The notes under the pieces: generated by a model | What the model saw: the letters and a program-made list of their open reading frames with translations, nothing else | Told to the model about the DNA's origin: nothing | The model's database searches: none | Shown here: piece by piece, positions 43,677 through 52,796 of the stretch | How the letters are laid out: the number at the start of each line of letters is the position of its first letter | How positions within the stretch are numbered: the first letter of the stretch is position 1 | NCBI GenBank assembly: GCA_964503045.1 | Contig: CAZCZI010000021.1 | Location: 1 to 64,000 of the forward strand | DNA length: 64,000 nt | Direction of reading: 5' to 3' | Origin: CAYZJR01 sp964503045 | Lineage (GTDB): Bacteria; Cyanobacteriota; Vampirovibrionia; Obscuribacterales; Obscuribacteraceae | Program-made: the position numbers and the translations under genes

Positions 43677-44483
43677 ATGGCAAAGAAGAACAAGAAAAAC
43701 AATGTGCAAGCAGCAGCAGAACCAGTAGTTGAAGCCGCGCAAGAGTCGTGTTGTGAGCACGAAGAAAAGAAAGAATGCGCAGAAGAAGCCACTGCAGAAT
43801 GCGCCGCAGAAGAAACAGCTGCTGAAGAAACAAAAGAAGAAGCATGCGCGGAAGCTGAATCGACTTGCGAGTCGAAGGAAGAAGCGTGTGAAGAATCTGG
43901 CGAATCAGAATCGGAACCGGCCGCTGAAGCAAGTGAAGAATCAAGCGAGGAAAAATCCGAAGAAGCATCAGAAGAAAAAACCGAAGAAGCAGCTGAAGAA
44001 ACATCCGAAGCAGAACCAACTGCTGAAGCCGGTGAAGAAGAAGCTAAAGAAGAAACCGTAGAGGAGTCAACAGAAGAAGCAGAGCCAACCGCAGAAGCCG
44101 GTGAAGAAGAAGCAAGCGAAGAAGCTGCTGAAGAATCGACCGAAGAAGCAGAGCCAACTGCAGAAGCTGGTGAAGAAGAAGCGAAGGAAGAAGCCGCTGA
44201 AGAATCAACCGAAGAAGCAGAACCAACCGCAGAAGCTGAAGAAGAAAAAGCTGAAGAAACAGAAGCTGAAGAAGCCGAAGTAGCAGAAGCAGCAGAACCA
44301 GAAGCCGAAGCAGAAGCCGAAGCTGAGGCGGAAGCGGAAGAAACCGAAGCATCCGACGAAGAAGCATCCGAAGAAGAAAAATCCGATGAAGCTGAAGAAG
44401 TTGCAGCAGAAAGTGAAGAAGCTGCCGCTGAAGAAGCAGAAGAGGAGAAGAAAGAAGAAGGACCAGCAACAGAAGCTGCTTGA
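43677..44483 (+). CDS. Extremely acidic Glu/Ala-rich repeat protein
   Basis: 268 residues dominated by Glu and Ala, with Lys only near the N terminus (MAKKNKKNNVQ). Residues about 20-75 contain seven cysteines, including a Cys-Cys pair. Residues about 111-190 contain three and a half copies of a 23-residue unit built on EEAEPTAEAGEEEAKEE. No signal peptide or membrane helix. The protein must be intrinsically disordered, with a strong negative charge. The frame choice is supported by the GAA-rich codons, the start MAKKNKKN and a purine-rich SD. The opposite strand is also open but would encode only Ser/Ala-rich sequence. Function unknown. Confidence 0.7.
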   Translation: MAKKNKKNNVQAAAEPVVEAAQESCCEHEEKKECAEEATAECAAEETAAEETKEEACAEAESTCESKEEACEESGESESEPAAEASEESSEEKSEEASEEKTEEAAEETSEAEPTAEAGEEEAKEETVEESTEEAEPTAEAGEEEASEEAAEESTEEAEPTAEAGEEEAKEEAAEESTEEAEPTAEAEEEKAEETEAEEAEVAEAAEPEAEAEAEAEAEAEETEASDEEASEEEKSDEAEEVAAESEEAAAEEAEEEKKEEGPATEAA

Positions 44484-44516
44484 TTGACCACACCACACAG
44501 AGCCAATCAGATGCAG

Positions 44517-44540
44517 AGAGAGGAGGGCAACCTCCTCTCT
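44517..44540 (+). terminator. Hairpin after the acidic repeat gene
   Basis: A perfect 10-bp stem AGAGAGGAGG:CCTCCTCTCT with a GCAA tetraloop lies 34 bp after the stop codon. Only a short T run follows, so efficiency is uncertain. Confidence 0.55.
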
Positions 44541-44659
44541 TCGTGGGTAGGTATTTAGCGGGCTATTTGCGGGGTGGAACTACGGATTTCGGAACCTTCC
44601 CTCTGTGATACGCTCGATGCATATCGTATACGAAGACAATCTCTGTCTGAGGCCCTAAG

Positions 44660-46288
44660 ATGGCATCTGCTTTGGCTTTCGATTCACCCCTTCGAACGTG
44701 TCTTTCGTTCTTAGTTCTTGTGCCAATTGTGACTTTCAACATTGGATTCACGACCTCAGAGTCGCATCCTAAGCCAGGTACTCCTGTCTTGGCAAACTCG
44801 CCGGAAGCGAAGTACGGTGTAAGTTCAAATGATGACATGGTCATCGAAACTACTTTGAAGCAACGTCTCAAGAGTAGCGACCGCTGGTTTGATGCTGCAC
44901 TTTGTTATGGTCTTTTTCTCGCGGATCGAAATCGGTTGAGCGAAGCTGAAGCGTTATACAAGAGTTCCATAGAGACGACAAGGAAACTTTGCGGCATCGA
45001 CAGCCTACACGAAAGCTGGCTTCGATCAGATCTTGCCGGAAATGTTTACCGGAAACAAAAACGATTCGATGAAGCTGAACCGCAGCTGAAAGAAGTTCTT
45101 CGAATTAGATTGAAGCGTACAAAGAAAGACAGCGCTGATCTTTGGCAGGCCAACAATGCACTGGCTTGGCACTTCTTTAATCAGTCTAAATTCTTGCAGG
45201 CGGAACCGTACTTCATTGAATGTGTGCGCATCGGTGATCATGGGGGCTGGTCATTAGAGAATCTGGCGGATTGCTACATCGCGCAAGAGAACTACTCTAA
45301 AGCTCAATCGGTTTGTGAAAAATCCGTTCAAGTCAGTCGGATGCAGTTTGGTTCTGATTCAGAACCCACTGCACAACGCTTAAGCACGCTGGCCTATATC
45401 TACCAGAACCTCTCAAACTACTCGAGTGCAGAGTTTTATCGGTTGGAAGCGTTGAGGATTTCGAAAAAGCTGTATGGTCAAAATAGCATTGAAGTTGCCA
45501 CGGCTTTAAATCGACTTGGTAGGTTGTACGTTGCCTCAGGGCGCTTTCAAGAGGCGGAAAACCTGTTTTTGAGCGGGATTAAGATTGCGACGCCTCTCAA
45601 AAATGGGAGTGCGGTTATTGGTTTTTTGCGAACGAGTCTTGCCCAGTTGTATTCAATCCAAGGAAGATCGGTGGAATCTGTGAGTCTGCTAGAAAAAGCT
45701 ATTGCCGACTTCGAACCAACTGTTCAAGCAAGCAATTACGAACTGCTAACGATGCAGAACAATCTAGGTGCTGAATACATTGATACTCGACAGTACGCTC
45801 AAGCGGAAAGATTACTTCGAGGAGTCCTTGTCAGAAAAGAAGAGCTTTTTGGTGCTTTAAGTAGAGAAACTACTTCGCCTCTAAACAATCTGGGTTGTCT
45901 ATATGAAGCTCAGAATCGGTTTCTTGACGCTGAACAGCTCTTCAAAAGGGCAATTCAAATTCGTAGAGCTCATCCTCCTGGATTCGCACTTTCCTCTTCC
46001 CTGCACAACTTAGGGCATTTGTATTGCGGTCAAGAAAGAATCGCTGAGGCTGCCAATCTGTACGAAGAAGCTTTGAAGATTGAACAGTGTATCGATGAAA
46101 ATGATTATCAAGTTGCGATAACGTCGCATTTGCTCGCTGATGTCTTCTCAAGAGTGGGACGAGTCCAGGAAGCCGAAACACTTTGCCGAAAGGCAATTTT
46201 GATTCGACAAAGAATTTTCGGCGCGCAGCATGAGTCAGCGATATCGTCTGTTCAGTTGCTCAGCGACATTCAAGCCCGGAAGCAATAG
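44660..46288 (+). CDS. TPR protein of kinesin-light-chain type
   Basis: 542 residues. An N-terminal hydrophobic segment (TCLSFLVLVPIVTFNIGFTT) may be a signal or anchor. From residue 75 on there are about ten 42-residue TPR_12-like repeats with the motif seen in NNLGCLYEAQNRFLDAEQLF and LADCYIAQENYSKAQSVCEK. Such proteins act as interaction scaffolds. It lies upstream of the YegI-like kinase at 46466 on the same strand, and the tandem kinase/TPR genes at the window start combine the same modules in one chain. Confidence 0.75.
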   Translation: MASALAFDSPLRTCLSFLVLVPIVTFNIGFTTSESHPKPGTPVLANSPEAKYGVSSNDDMVIETTLKQRLKSSDRWFDAALCYGLFLADRNRLSEAEALYKSSIETTRKLCGIDSLHESWLRSDLAGNVYRKQKRFDEAEPQLKEVLRIRLKRTKKDSADLWQANNALAWHFFNQSKFLQAEPYFIECVRIGDHGGWSLENLADCYIAQENYSKAQSVCEKSVQVSRMQFGSDSEPTAQRLSTLAYIYQNLSNYSSAEFYRLEALRISKKLYGQNSIEVATALNRLGRLYVASGRFQEAENLFLSGIKIATPLKNGSAVIGFLRTSLAQLYSIQGRSVESVSLLEKAIADFEPTVQASNYELLTMQNNLGAEYIDTRQYAQAERLLRGVLVRKEELFGALSRETTSPLNNLGCLYEAQNRFLDAEQLFKRAIQIRRAHPPGFALSSSLHNLGHLYCGQERIAEAANLYEEALKIEQCIDENDYQVAITSHLLADVFSRVGRVQEAETLCRKAILIRQRIFGAQHESAISSVQLLSDIQARKQ

Positions 46289-46465
46289 TGGACAAACCAA
46301 GCTGCGAAACCTAGCCGAGCTGCGACTGGAAGCACTGGCAAGTGTCGGAGGCGACGTCAAGCCTGCCCGGCTGTAACTTTTGCATGGCCGCGCGACCGGC
46401 AAAGTGGCCGCAAGGCGGTTGAAAGGGTATATTGCGCTCAGAAAGATAGCGCTGGATTTTTCTGA

Positions 46466-48136
46466 TTGAACCCTGACCATAAACTGAAAGAGCAAACGTT
46501 CAAGCTCATAAGCTGGCCGTCTCCGCAGGACTACCAGGAGGCTATTCAGGCGCCGCTGCTTAATGTCGACGATCAAGAGCTGCAGTCCGGGGTCGTCGAG
46601 CAGAACGCGCTGGGTTTGCCACGCCCGCGAACGGGTTTCTTTGCGACAGTCTATAAAATGCAATGCGGTTCGGCTGATTGGGCTGTGCGCTGTTTCCTCA
46701 ACAACATACAAGACCAGCAACAACGGTATGCCGAACTAAGCAAATTCGTCATGTCCGACAAACTCGATTGCACAGTCGGGTTTCACTATATAGAGCAGGG
46801 CATTAAGGTGCGTGGCACGTGGTACCCGATTCTAAAAATGGAGTGGGTGGAAGGCGAGACGCTCGGTGAATTTGTCGAGCAGCATGTGCATGATTTTGAG
46901 TCGATGCGCAACTTGGCATTACAGTTCGAGATGATGATGACTTGTCTCAAAGAAGCCGGTGTTGCACATGGAGATTTGCAGCACGGCAACATCATTGTTT
47001 CGGAGACCAGCCCGCGCAAAGATGGCAGGTCCGATTTGGCGCTCAGACTCGTCGACTATGACGGCATGTTCGTTCCTGCATTACGAGGCTGGCAAAGCAA
47101 CGAGCTCGGTCATCGCAACTATCAGCATCCGGCCCGCAACGCGACGCATTTTGATCCATCGTTGGATAACTTTTCTGCTTGGTTGATCTACTGTTCGTTG
47201 ATTTGCCTAGCGATCGATCCACTGCTGTGGGATGAGCTCGATGGTGGGGATGAATGTTTGCTGTTCAGGCAGGATGATTTTCGAGACGTCGGCAACTCAA
47301 GAGCATTTTCAATCATGCTGTATCATCAGTCGCCGGTTGTTCGTGAATGTGCTGATTGGTTGGCGAGACTTTCCGAGATGCCACCAGATAAGGTGCCTTA
47401 CTTGTCGGATGAGCCTAGCCGAGCACAGTCGATAACATTTAAACAGCGGGCACGAAGAGCGCTTGATGTTCGAAAGATAGTCTCTAAGGTTAATCGAAAG
47501 CCCGGTGAGGTTGGCCCCGAGTTTGTTGAAGCTGTTTCGCAAAGCGTTAACGGCGCGCCCGTGCATAGCTATAAGCATGCTATAGGACCTCGAACAAAGA
47601 GAGTCCGAGCGGCTGGAACAGCTTTGCTTGTAACAGTGGTTCTTTTGTATCTAGTCAATATCTTTGGGCAGGCTGTTTTGAATAGGCAGAATTCAACGAT
47701 GTTTCCAAAGACTAAAGCTTCGAAGGCCGTCGCTGTTCCTGATCTTCCCGCTAGGTTTACCGTGAATGAGGATGGAGGTAGAACGTCGGTTTGGACATTC
47801 AGTCCTACGAGCAACGATCTGTTGCAGCGTTATGCCAAACGCTACACCATCGCTCCGACTGGTGGAGGTGGAGGGACAGGTGAGGTTTACATCGAATCAC
47901 CCAAGACCGAGCCCGGAAGTCTTGTCGCTAACAGGCGCGATTTGACGGGTGAACACAAGGGAAGCCAAGTCCACTATGAAGGGCGATGGGACGGCAGCGA
48001 GTTTTCCGGAGTGGCGAACTACAAGGCTGGAGGACAAACTCATACCTATACGTTTAGGGCTATTCCCAAGCTGCCTGAATCATCTTGGTTGAAACCAAAG
48101 ACCGAGGGTGCTCCACGCGATGAGTTCAAGCGTTGA
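46466..48136 (+). CDS. YegI-like protein kinase with membrane helix and extracytoplasmic domain
   Basis: 556 residues, third paralogue in the window. The kinase domain (1-290) has DWAVRCF at beta-3 with Arg for Lys, HGDLQHGNI catalytic loop, LVDYDGMFVPAL, and GHRNYQHP. A transmembrane helix (TALLVTVVLLYLVNIFGQAV, about residues 388-407) leads to a C-terminal beta-rich domain of about 130 residues that is probably periplasmic and ends near HTYTFRAIPKL. This topology suggests a receptor kinase. The start is a TTG at 46466; no ATG precedes the conserved SWPSPQDY. Confidence 0.8.
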   Translation: MNPDHKLKEQTFKLISWPSPQDYQEAIQAPLLNVDDQELQSGVVEQNALGLPRPRTGFFATVYKMQCGSADWAVRCFLNNIQDQQQRYAELSKFVMSDKLDCTVGFHYIEQGIKVRGTWYPILKMEWVEGETLGEFVEQHVHDFESMRNLALQFEMMMTCLKEAGVAHGDLQHGNIIVSETSPRKDGRSDLALRLVDYDGMFVPALRGWQSNELGHRNYQHPARNATHFDPSLDNFSAWLIYCSLICLAIDPLLWDELDGGDECLLFRQDDFRDVGNSRAFSIMLYHQSPVVRECADWLARLSEMPPDKVPYLSDEPSRAQSITFKQRARRALDVRKIVSKVNRKPGEVGPEFVEAVSQSVNGAPVHSYKHAIGPRTKRVRAAGTALLVTVVLLYLVNIFGQAVLNRQNSTMFPKTKASKAVAVPDLPARFTVNEDGGRTSVWTFSPTSNDLLQRYAKRYTIAPTGGGGGTGEVYIESPKTEPGSLVANRRDLTGEHKGSQVHYEGRWDGSEFSGVANYKAGGQTHTYTFRAIPKLPESSWLKPKTEGAPRDEFKR

Positions 48137-48279
48137 GGCGAGGAAAACTTAATGGGGCATCGTTGTCGTAGTACTTCTTTAGGCTGATTACGAAAATGTA
48201 TCTACCCTGTGCCTGATGTGGCGAGTTTTGTGCTGTGTCACTATGAACTCACATTGAAGAGCGGCAGCAGGAGGTGCAT

Positions 48280-48597
48280 ATGACGACACTTCAGTTAAAG
48301 AAACCATGGACGTTCGTTGAGACTCTGAGCTCACCGCAGCCAGCTCCAATACAGGGATTGAACGCGACAAAGAGCGTTAGATTTCAACGACTCCAAGCAG
48401 TCTGTATCTGGTTTTGTGGATTAGTCGGGGCGTTGCTCGGCTTTTACTTGGTGCGAGCGACGAGCTCTGAGCCATCTGCGTGGTTGTCTTCTTTGAGCTT
48501 CGCTGCTGTGGGCGCAAGCTGCGGACAACTTATTGCCGGTGTCATCGACGTAGTCGTATTCGGCAGCATTGAAGATTCTCGGGTTGAAGAATCCTAG
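48280..48597 (+). CDS. Small membrane protein of unknown function
   Basis: 105 residues from the ATG at 48280, with AGGAGG six bases upstream. There are two hydrophobic segments (AVCIWFCGLVGALLGFYLV and FAAVGASCGQLIAGVIDVVV). Its TAG stop overlaps the stop of the convergent FHA gene in a shared CTAG. No family is recognised. Confidence 0.6.
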   Translation: MTTLQLKKPWTFVETLSSPQPAPIQGLNATKSVRFQRLQAVCIWFCGLVGALLGFYLVRATSSEPSAWLSSLSFAAVGASCGQLIAGVIDVVVFGSIEDSRVEES

Positions 48598-51500
48598 TCT
48601 TGATCTTTCTTCTTAGCCTTCTTCTGAGGGTTTTGAATGGCAGTAGCGGCGGTGGCGTCTATGGTGTCACCAGTCATTGCACCTGCATCCCAATTCCTTG
48701 CGCGGGCGCCGTCGCACATTTCTTCGAATGTGCGTGAACGTGGAAACTTTCCAGTAACCAGAAGGGCTTCTGCGCGTGCAGCAAGTGCATGCACTTGAGC
48801 CTCGCTTAGACCTGTGTCTTTTGCGAATTTGGCACGTGCTTCCTTGGCGCGTGTTGTTTCTTCTTCGCTTTCGTTTGTGGGGTTGAGGTCGTCGCTAATT
48901 TGCTTGATGCGTGGCTTCACGTAAGGAGGAAGCTCGCCTTCCGAGAAGGCGGCAAAAATTCCGCACATGATCAAACCATAGTATGGAAGTTGATCCATGC
49001 GAGGCTCTCTATCCAGTGAAAATGCATAATCAGTGTCGGTGCGCGCAACTGAAAAATCGTAGAGACCTGGTCCCGTTCGCTCCACCAAGAAGTTGAGTCC
49101 TTGCTGGTCGAGGTCGCCCAGAAGTACACTGAATACAGTTACTTCGGCGAGCTTGGCCTTAAGCAGGGGATCTGATTCGAGCACCTTCATGACTCTGCGT
49201 TGAATGTCTGGTTCGATGACGCGAAACTCTTTGTATTCAAGAAGTCGGTTGCAGACAAATGATGCGAGGTTTTCCGACTCGTGACCGGTAACAGCTTGCA
49301 CCATCATTCCGTCGCGAAGAATAGTCGATGGGAATAGATGCGGGCAATTCATTTTTCTTGCTAGATGTTGCGCTGCCAGATCGTTTTTCAGCCGGGTCCA
49401 ATGCGCTGGATCGCCGGCAAATCTGTGCACCATAACCTGCACTCGCTCACCGCGGCTGCCTTCAACTGTTCCTATCCATTTATCGTGTGGTCCTTTGTTC
49501 GACCATCTGCTTTCCAAATGCAATTTCGCAGTTGGATCGATCAAAAGTTCCAATGGATCAAGCGGCTTGCCTGGTGCGAGTTGTGGGTTTTGTTCCAGAA
49601 TTCTGTCGAGAGGCACTTTCTCACGAAATGCTGTTTCGCTTCTCAACGTGAATTTCGTTGCTTCAGAATCACATTTCGTCAGTTTCCACAACTCCAAAAT
49701 GCCTGATGAACGCTCAATCCAATATTCCTGTCCGATGTTTGGATCGCCGCCGCCGTTCAATCTGTTGAATTCCGGCTTCAGCACTTCTTTGATGCCTGGT
49801 TTGACGATGTCGATATTTTCGCCGTCGAATCCATCCACTCGCCACGTCCGTCCGAGGTGGTGAACCTCGCGCCCCGGTTTGATTCCATAGAATGCAGCGC
49901 GCGACAAGGGTTCGCTCGGCGGAGTGCAGTCGAATGGGCGCTCTGGTGTATCCGTATCGCCCGCCTTCTTGCTTTCGCGCATTCTGGCCAGTTCTTCAAA
50001 GAGGGTTTTGTTGTCGGCGGCCAATTCGATCAGTGGCAAAATACGTCGAATCGCATCATCTCTGAAGAGTCTGATCTCTTTGTTGTCGATGTCTTCCCAG
50101 CCGATCAAAAGCCATGCTTCGTTGCTTCCATCGTTTTTCAGTTTGTACTCTTTGCCGACCACCAATTTAGGTGCTTCTTTTCCTTTTTCTGATTCGTCGC
50201 CATTTACAATCTCGGTTGGCGGCGCGGTTTTGAACCGGGCTGCTCTAATTTCCACCTGAGAGTTTGTGATGTTTGCGATGCGCCAATTTTCATGGTTGTA
50301 GCGAACCTGGCGACCCTTGAGACGGTCTACTTCAGCCGGCGTTAGCGGATGCTTTTCGATTCTGACCATCGTTTCCGATGCGGTCTGGTAGTCGAAAAAT
50401 GGAGGTCTCAAGGAAGGAACATCTTTGCCTGAATGATGCTCAGGGTGCGATGAGGCTGGTTCTGCATAAATTTGTTGGCGCGGGTCGACGATGAGCTCAG
50501 GCCCTAAACGTCCGTAGGCATCAGGAACTTGAAGTACCGTCCATGAATGGTTGATTGCACATGAGCGCGACCAGCATTCCCAAACTTCGTCGCAATAGCC
50601 TCTGACAAGCTTGAGCTGAGGGCGATTGGACATGTCTTCCGGATAGAATGAGTCGAAAAGTTCTTTGAGAAGCAGTGCTTGCTGGTGTCCGAGACCGGCT
50701 CCCTGACCTTGTTTGGCTGCTTCGATTACATCGCCTAGAAGCAGGCGCTGTCCGGCGTACTGATTGCGAAAGTGAGCGTACGCTGCATCAATAGCCGAGT
50801 TTGACCAGTCTTTTGGTTCCAACGCATTTTTTACTTCTTTGGCGAGCGCAACCACAAGTGTCTTGGGGCTGTCTTTCATGTGTTCGTACTTGGTATGAAA
50901 ATCGCGCTTGAACGCTTCCAAAACCGGGTCGGCGCCTGGGCGTCGGTCGATGACAATCGAAGGACGGTCTTTGGTGTCCTGGTAGCCTCGCTCGTTAACG
51001 TGACCATGGCCGCTTACGAGTTGAAAACCGCTTGGCAGCGGGCGCGGGTATTCGCTGTTTGTGATGAACTCATTGGAGGCGGCGCGTGCGCGCTCTGTAG
51101 CAACGGGATCTTGAGCGCCTGCTTGGTAGAGCTTGGCTCTGAACATTTGGGTGGGTGCCGCCAGTTTTTGCCATTTAAACTCGGGACCACCATCGCCGCC
51201 GAGTCGAATAACGTCGCCCGACTCAAGATTGATGAGTTCAGGGGCGCAAGCGACTGCGAGTTCGCGAGTGCCGCGGGTAATCGTGGTGGGACCTCGAGAG
51301 GTCTTGCATTGGGAGATGTAAGCCTTGCCGTCCACCAGGTGAATAACTGCGTGATCGCGGCTGACACAAGCGTCCGGGAAGAACAAGTCGGACGATGATT
51401 TGTTGCGGCCCAAAGTCAGAAGCGCCTTCTCGGTTACGGGCAGAAGCACTTCGCGACCGCTTATGACTACGCAGAAATCTCTGAAGTGGGCCCGGAAGGT

Positions 51501-51602
51501 TCCAATTTGAACCGACTCTTCGCCGCCGCCAGGGACGCAAGGCATGTCAAACCAGGAGGCTGACTTCTCCGTGTGACTTTCTCGACTGTCTTTAGCCGTC
51601 AA
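48594..51602 (-). CDS. FHA-domain protein with EDR1-like and HipA/PI3K-like regions
   Basis: About 1002 residues. Residues 50-145 are an FHA phosphothreonine-binding domain (LTLGRNKSSSDLFFPDACVS then RDHAVI). Residues about 300-380 (ALLLKELFDSF, LKLVRGYC, NHSWTVLQV, LIVDPRQQIY) resemble the EDR1/CTR1 transglutaminase-like fold of plant kinases; the usual catalytic Cys position reads Gly, so activity is doubtful. A middle region of about 400 residues has repeated small beta modules (VGKEYKLKN, GREVHHLGRTWRV). Near 855-895, LLGDLDQQGLNFLVER followed by ARTDTDYAF resembles the catalytic segment of HipA or PI3/4-kinase-like enzymes. A TTG start at 51602 has GAGG six bases upstream. It lies downstream of a kinase and a pseudokinase, which fits phosphopeptide reading by the FHA domain. 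Confidence 0.7.
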   Translation of the reverse strand: MTAKDSRESHTEKSASWFDMPCVPGGGEESVQIGTFRAHFRDFCVVISGREVLLPVTEKALLTLGRNKSSSDLFFPDACVSRDHAVIHLVDGKAYISQCKTSRGPTTITRGTRELAVACAPELINLESGDVIRLGGDGGPEFKWQKLAAPTQMFRAKLYQAGAQDPVATERARAASNEFITNSEYPRPLPSGFQLVSGHGHVNERGYQDTKDRPSIVIDRRPGADPVLEAFKRDFHTKYEHMKDSPKTLVVALAKEVKNALEPKDWSNSAIDAAYAHFRNQYAGQRLLLGDVIEAAKQGQGAGLGHQQALLLKELFDSFYPEDMSNRPQLKLVRGYCDEVWECWSRSCAINHSWTVLQVPDAYGRLGPELIVDPRQQIYAEPASSHPEHHSGKDVPSLRPPFFDYQTASETMVRIEKHPLTPAEVDRLKGRQVRYNHENWRIANITNSQVEIRAARFKTAPPTEIVNGDESEKGKEAPKLVVGKEYKLKNDGSNEAWLLIGWEDIDNKEIRLFRDDAIRRILPLIELAADNKTLFEELARMRESKKAGDTDTPERPFDCTPPSEPLSRAAFYGIKPGREVHHLGRTWRVDGFDGENIDIVKPGIKEVLKPEFNRLNGGGDPNIGQEYWIERSSGILELWKLTKCDSEATKFTLRSETAFREKVPLDRILEQNPQLAPGKPLDPLELLIDPTAKLHLESRWSNKGPHDKWIGTVEGSRGERVQVMVHRFAGDPAHWTRLKNDLAAQHLARKMNCPHLFPSTILRDGMMVQAVTGHESENLASFVCNRLLEYKEFRVIEPDIQRRVMKVLESDPLLKAKLAEVTVFSVLLGDLDQQGLNFLVERTGPGLYDFSVARTDTDYAFSLDREPRMDQLPYYGLIMCGIFAAFSEGELPPYVKPRIKQISDDLNPTNESEEETTRAKEARAKFAKDTGLSEAQVHALAARAEALLVTGKFPRSRTFEEMCDGARARNWDAGAMTGDTIDATAATAIQNPQKKAKKKDQD

Positions 51603-51804
51603 AATTCGCCTCAGTTAATGGGCGGGCAAACGGGTTTCCTTAAATGGGATGGGCTTGGATTTTGTCGGATTGAGTGTGCGACTCAACCGATGTCCGTGCT
51701 CATCGACCAATCTATTAATGCCACTGAAACGCCACCGATAACCGCTTTTGCCACTTTTTTTCAAAGAACGCTACAAACCGGCACATTATCGGTCGCAAAA
51801 CGGC

Positions 51805-52776
51805 TCAGACCGCTTCTTTTGATGGCAAGAGTCCGGAAGATTTCAAAGCGTCGATGAAGTCCTTAAACGACTTGAACCCCGGGTCGCGATCTAGGCGGTT
51901 TTGGTCGTTGAGTTTGAGACGAACCGCCTTCAGCAGGAGCTTTTCGGTTGGGTCGTTGACGTCGGGGTGAATTTCTGTCGGCAGTTTCGTGGTCAGAAGC
52001 GGGCTTGTGAAGAACTTGCCAAGCATCTCTTGCCGTTCAATCCACCTTCTCAGTTCTGCAGAAGCCTTGCTGGCGGCATTTCCTGGCGGTGGGTCGAGCA
52101 GAGATTCTTGCAGGACGATCTCCCAAAGAATCAGTCCCAGAGCCATTACATCGTCAGGCTGAAGGAGCGGATAGTACAGAGGGGTGGTCACAATCGCGTC
52201 CGGTATCAGCCCTTCCTCACAGGTGAGCGGTCCGAAATAGCCAGGGTCTAGAAGTTTCACGCCGCTGTCGGTAACCATGATGTTGTCGGGTGTCAAATCG
52301 CCATGCCAGTTGAAACCCTCGACTATGAGCCGATCCATGGCTACGGCTACCTCTACCAGAGATTCCATCGCTTTGTCTGCATCTTCGGGAGTGCCGCTAT
52401 CCAAGAGCTCTCTAAGCGTCCGGCCTTCGACATATTCCATGCGGCAATAAGAGAATGGACCTCGCGAAAACAGCCCCTCATAAGCAACCAGTGCCGGGTC
52501 GCTTGACCGTTGCAGCTTTTGCCACTGCAGCCGCAAGAGCTCAGACCCGTCAGGATGTATGTTTTCAATGCCGTTGGTGCGATGCCGGAGTGCTCGCGTG
52601 TGAATGACACCGGTGGTTCCGCGGTCTCCGACTAGCTCTGTCGGTTTTGCCACTTTGAATGCTTTGCGTTCGTTCTTATCGTTTGGATTGGTGCCACGAT
52701 ACACCCATGCGAAAGACCCCTCGCCAAGCTGTTCTTCAATGGTGAAGCTTTCTACGGTTAGACCGACCCAATTCAT
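51805..52776 (-). CDS. Ser/Thr protein kinase
   Basis: About 323 residues from the ATG at 52776 (MNWVGLTVESF), with a GAGAGAG SD. Kinase features: glycine loop LGEGSFAWVYRG, lysine in KAFKVAK, HGDLTPDN catalytic loop, and LLDPGYFG at the metal site, where DFG is replaced by DPG but the Asp is kept. No membrane helix. It starts 20 bp after the stop of the pseudokinase gene and is followed after 200 bp by the FHA-domain gene, suggesting one signalling operon. Probably catalytically active. Confidence 0.85.
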   Translation of the reverse strand: MNWVGLTVESFTIEEQLGEGSFAWVYRGTNPNDKNERKAFKVAKPTELVGDRGTTGVIHTRALRHRTNGIENIHPDGSELLRLQWQKLQRSSDPALVAYEGLFSRGPFSYCRMEYVEGRTLRELLDSGTPEDADKAMESLVEVAVAMDRLIVEGFNWHGDLTPDNIMVTDSGVKLLDPGYFGPLTCEEGLIPDAIVTTPLYYPLLQPDDVMALGLILWEIVLQESLLDPPPGNAASKASAELRRWIERQEMLGKFFTSPLLTTKLPTEIHPDVNDPTEKLLLKAVRLKLNDQNRLDRDPGFKSFKDFIDALKSSGLLPSKEAV

Positions 52777-52796
52777 TTTCTCTCTCGCTACTTTCA

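Noticed and set aside
43562..44506. 314-residue Ser/Ala-rich minus-strand frame
   Set aside because: Mirror of the GAA-rich codons of the acidic protein gene; no plausible start or composition.
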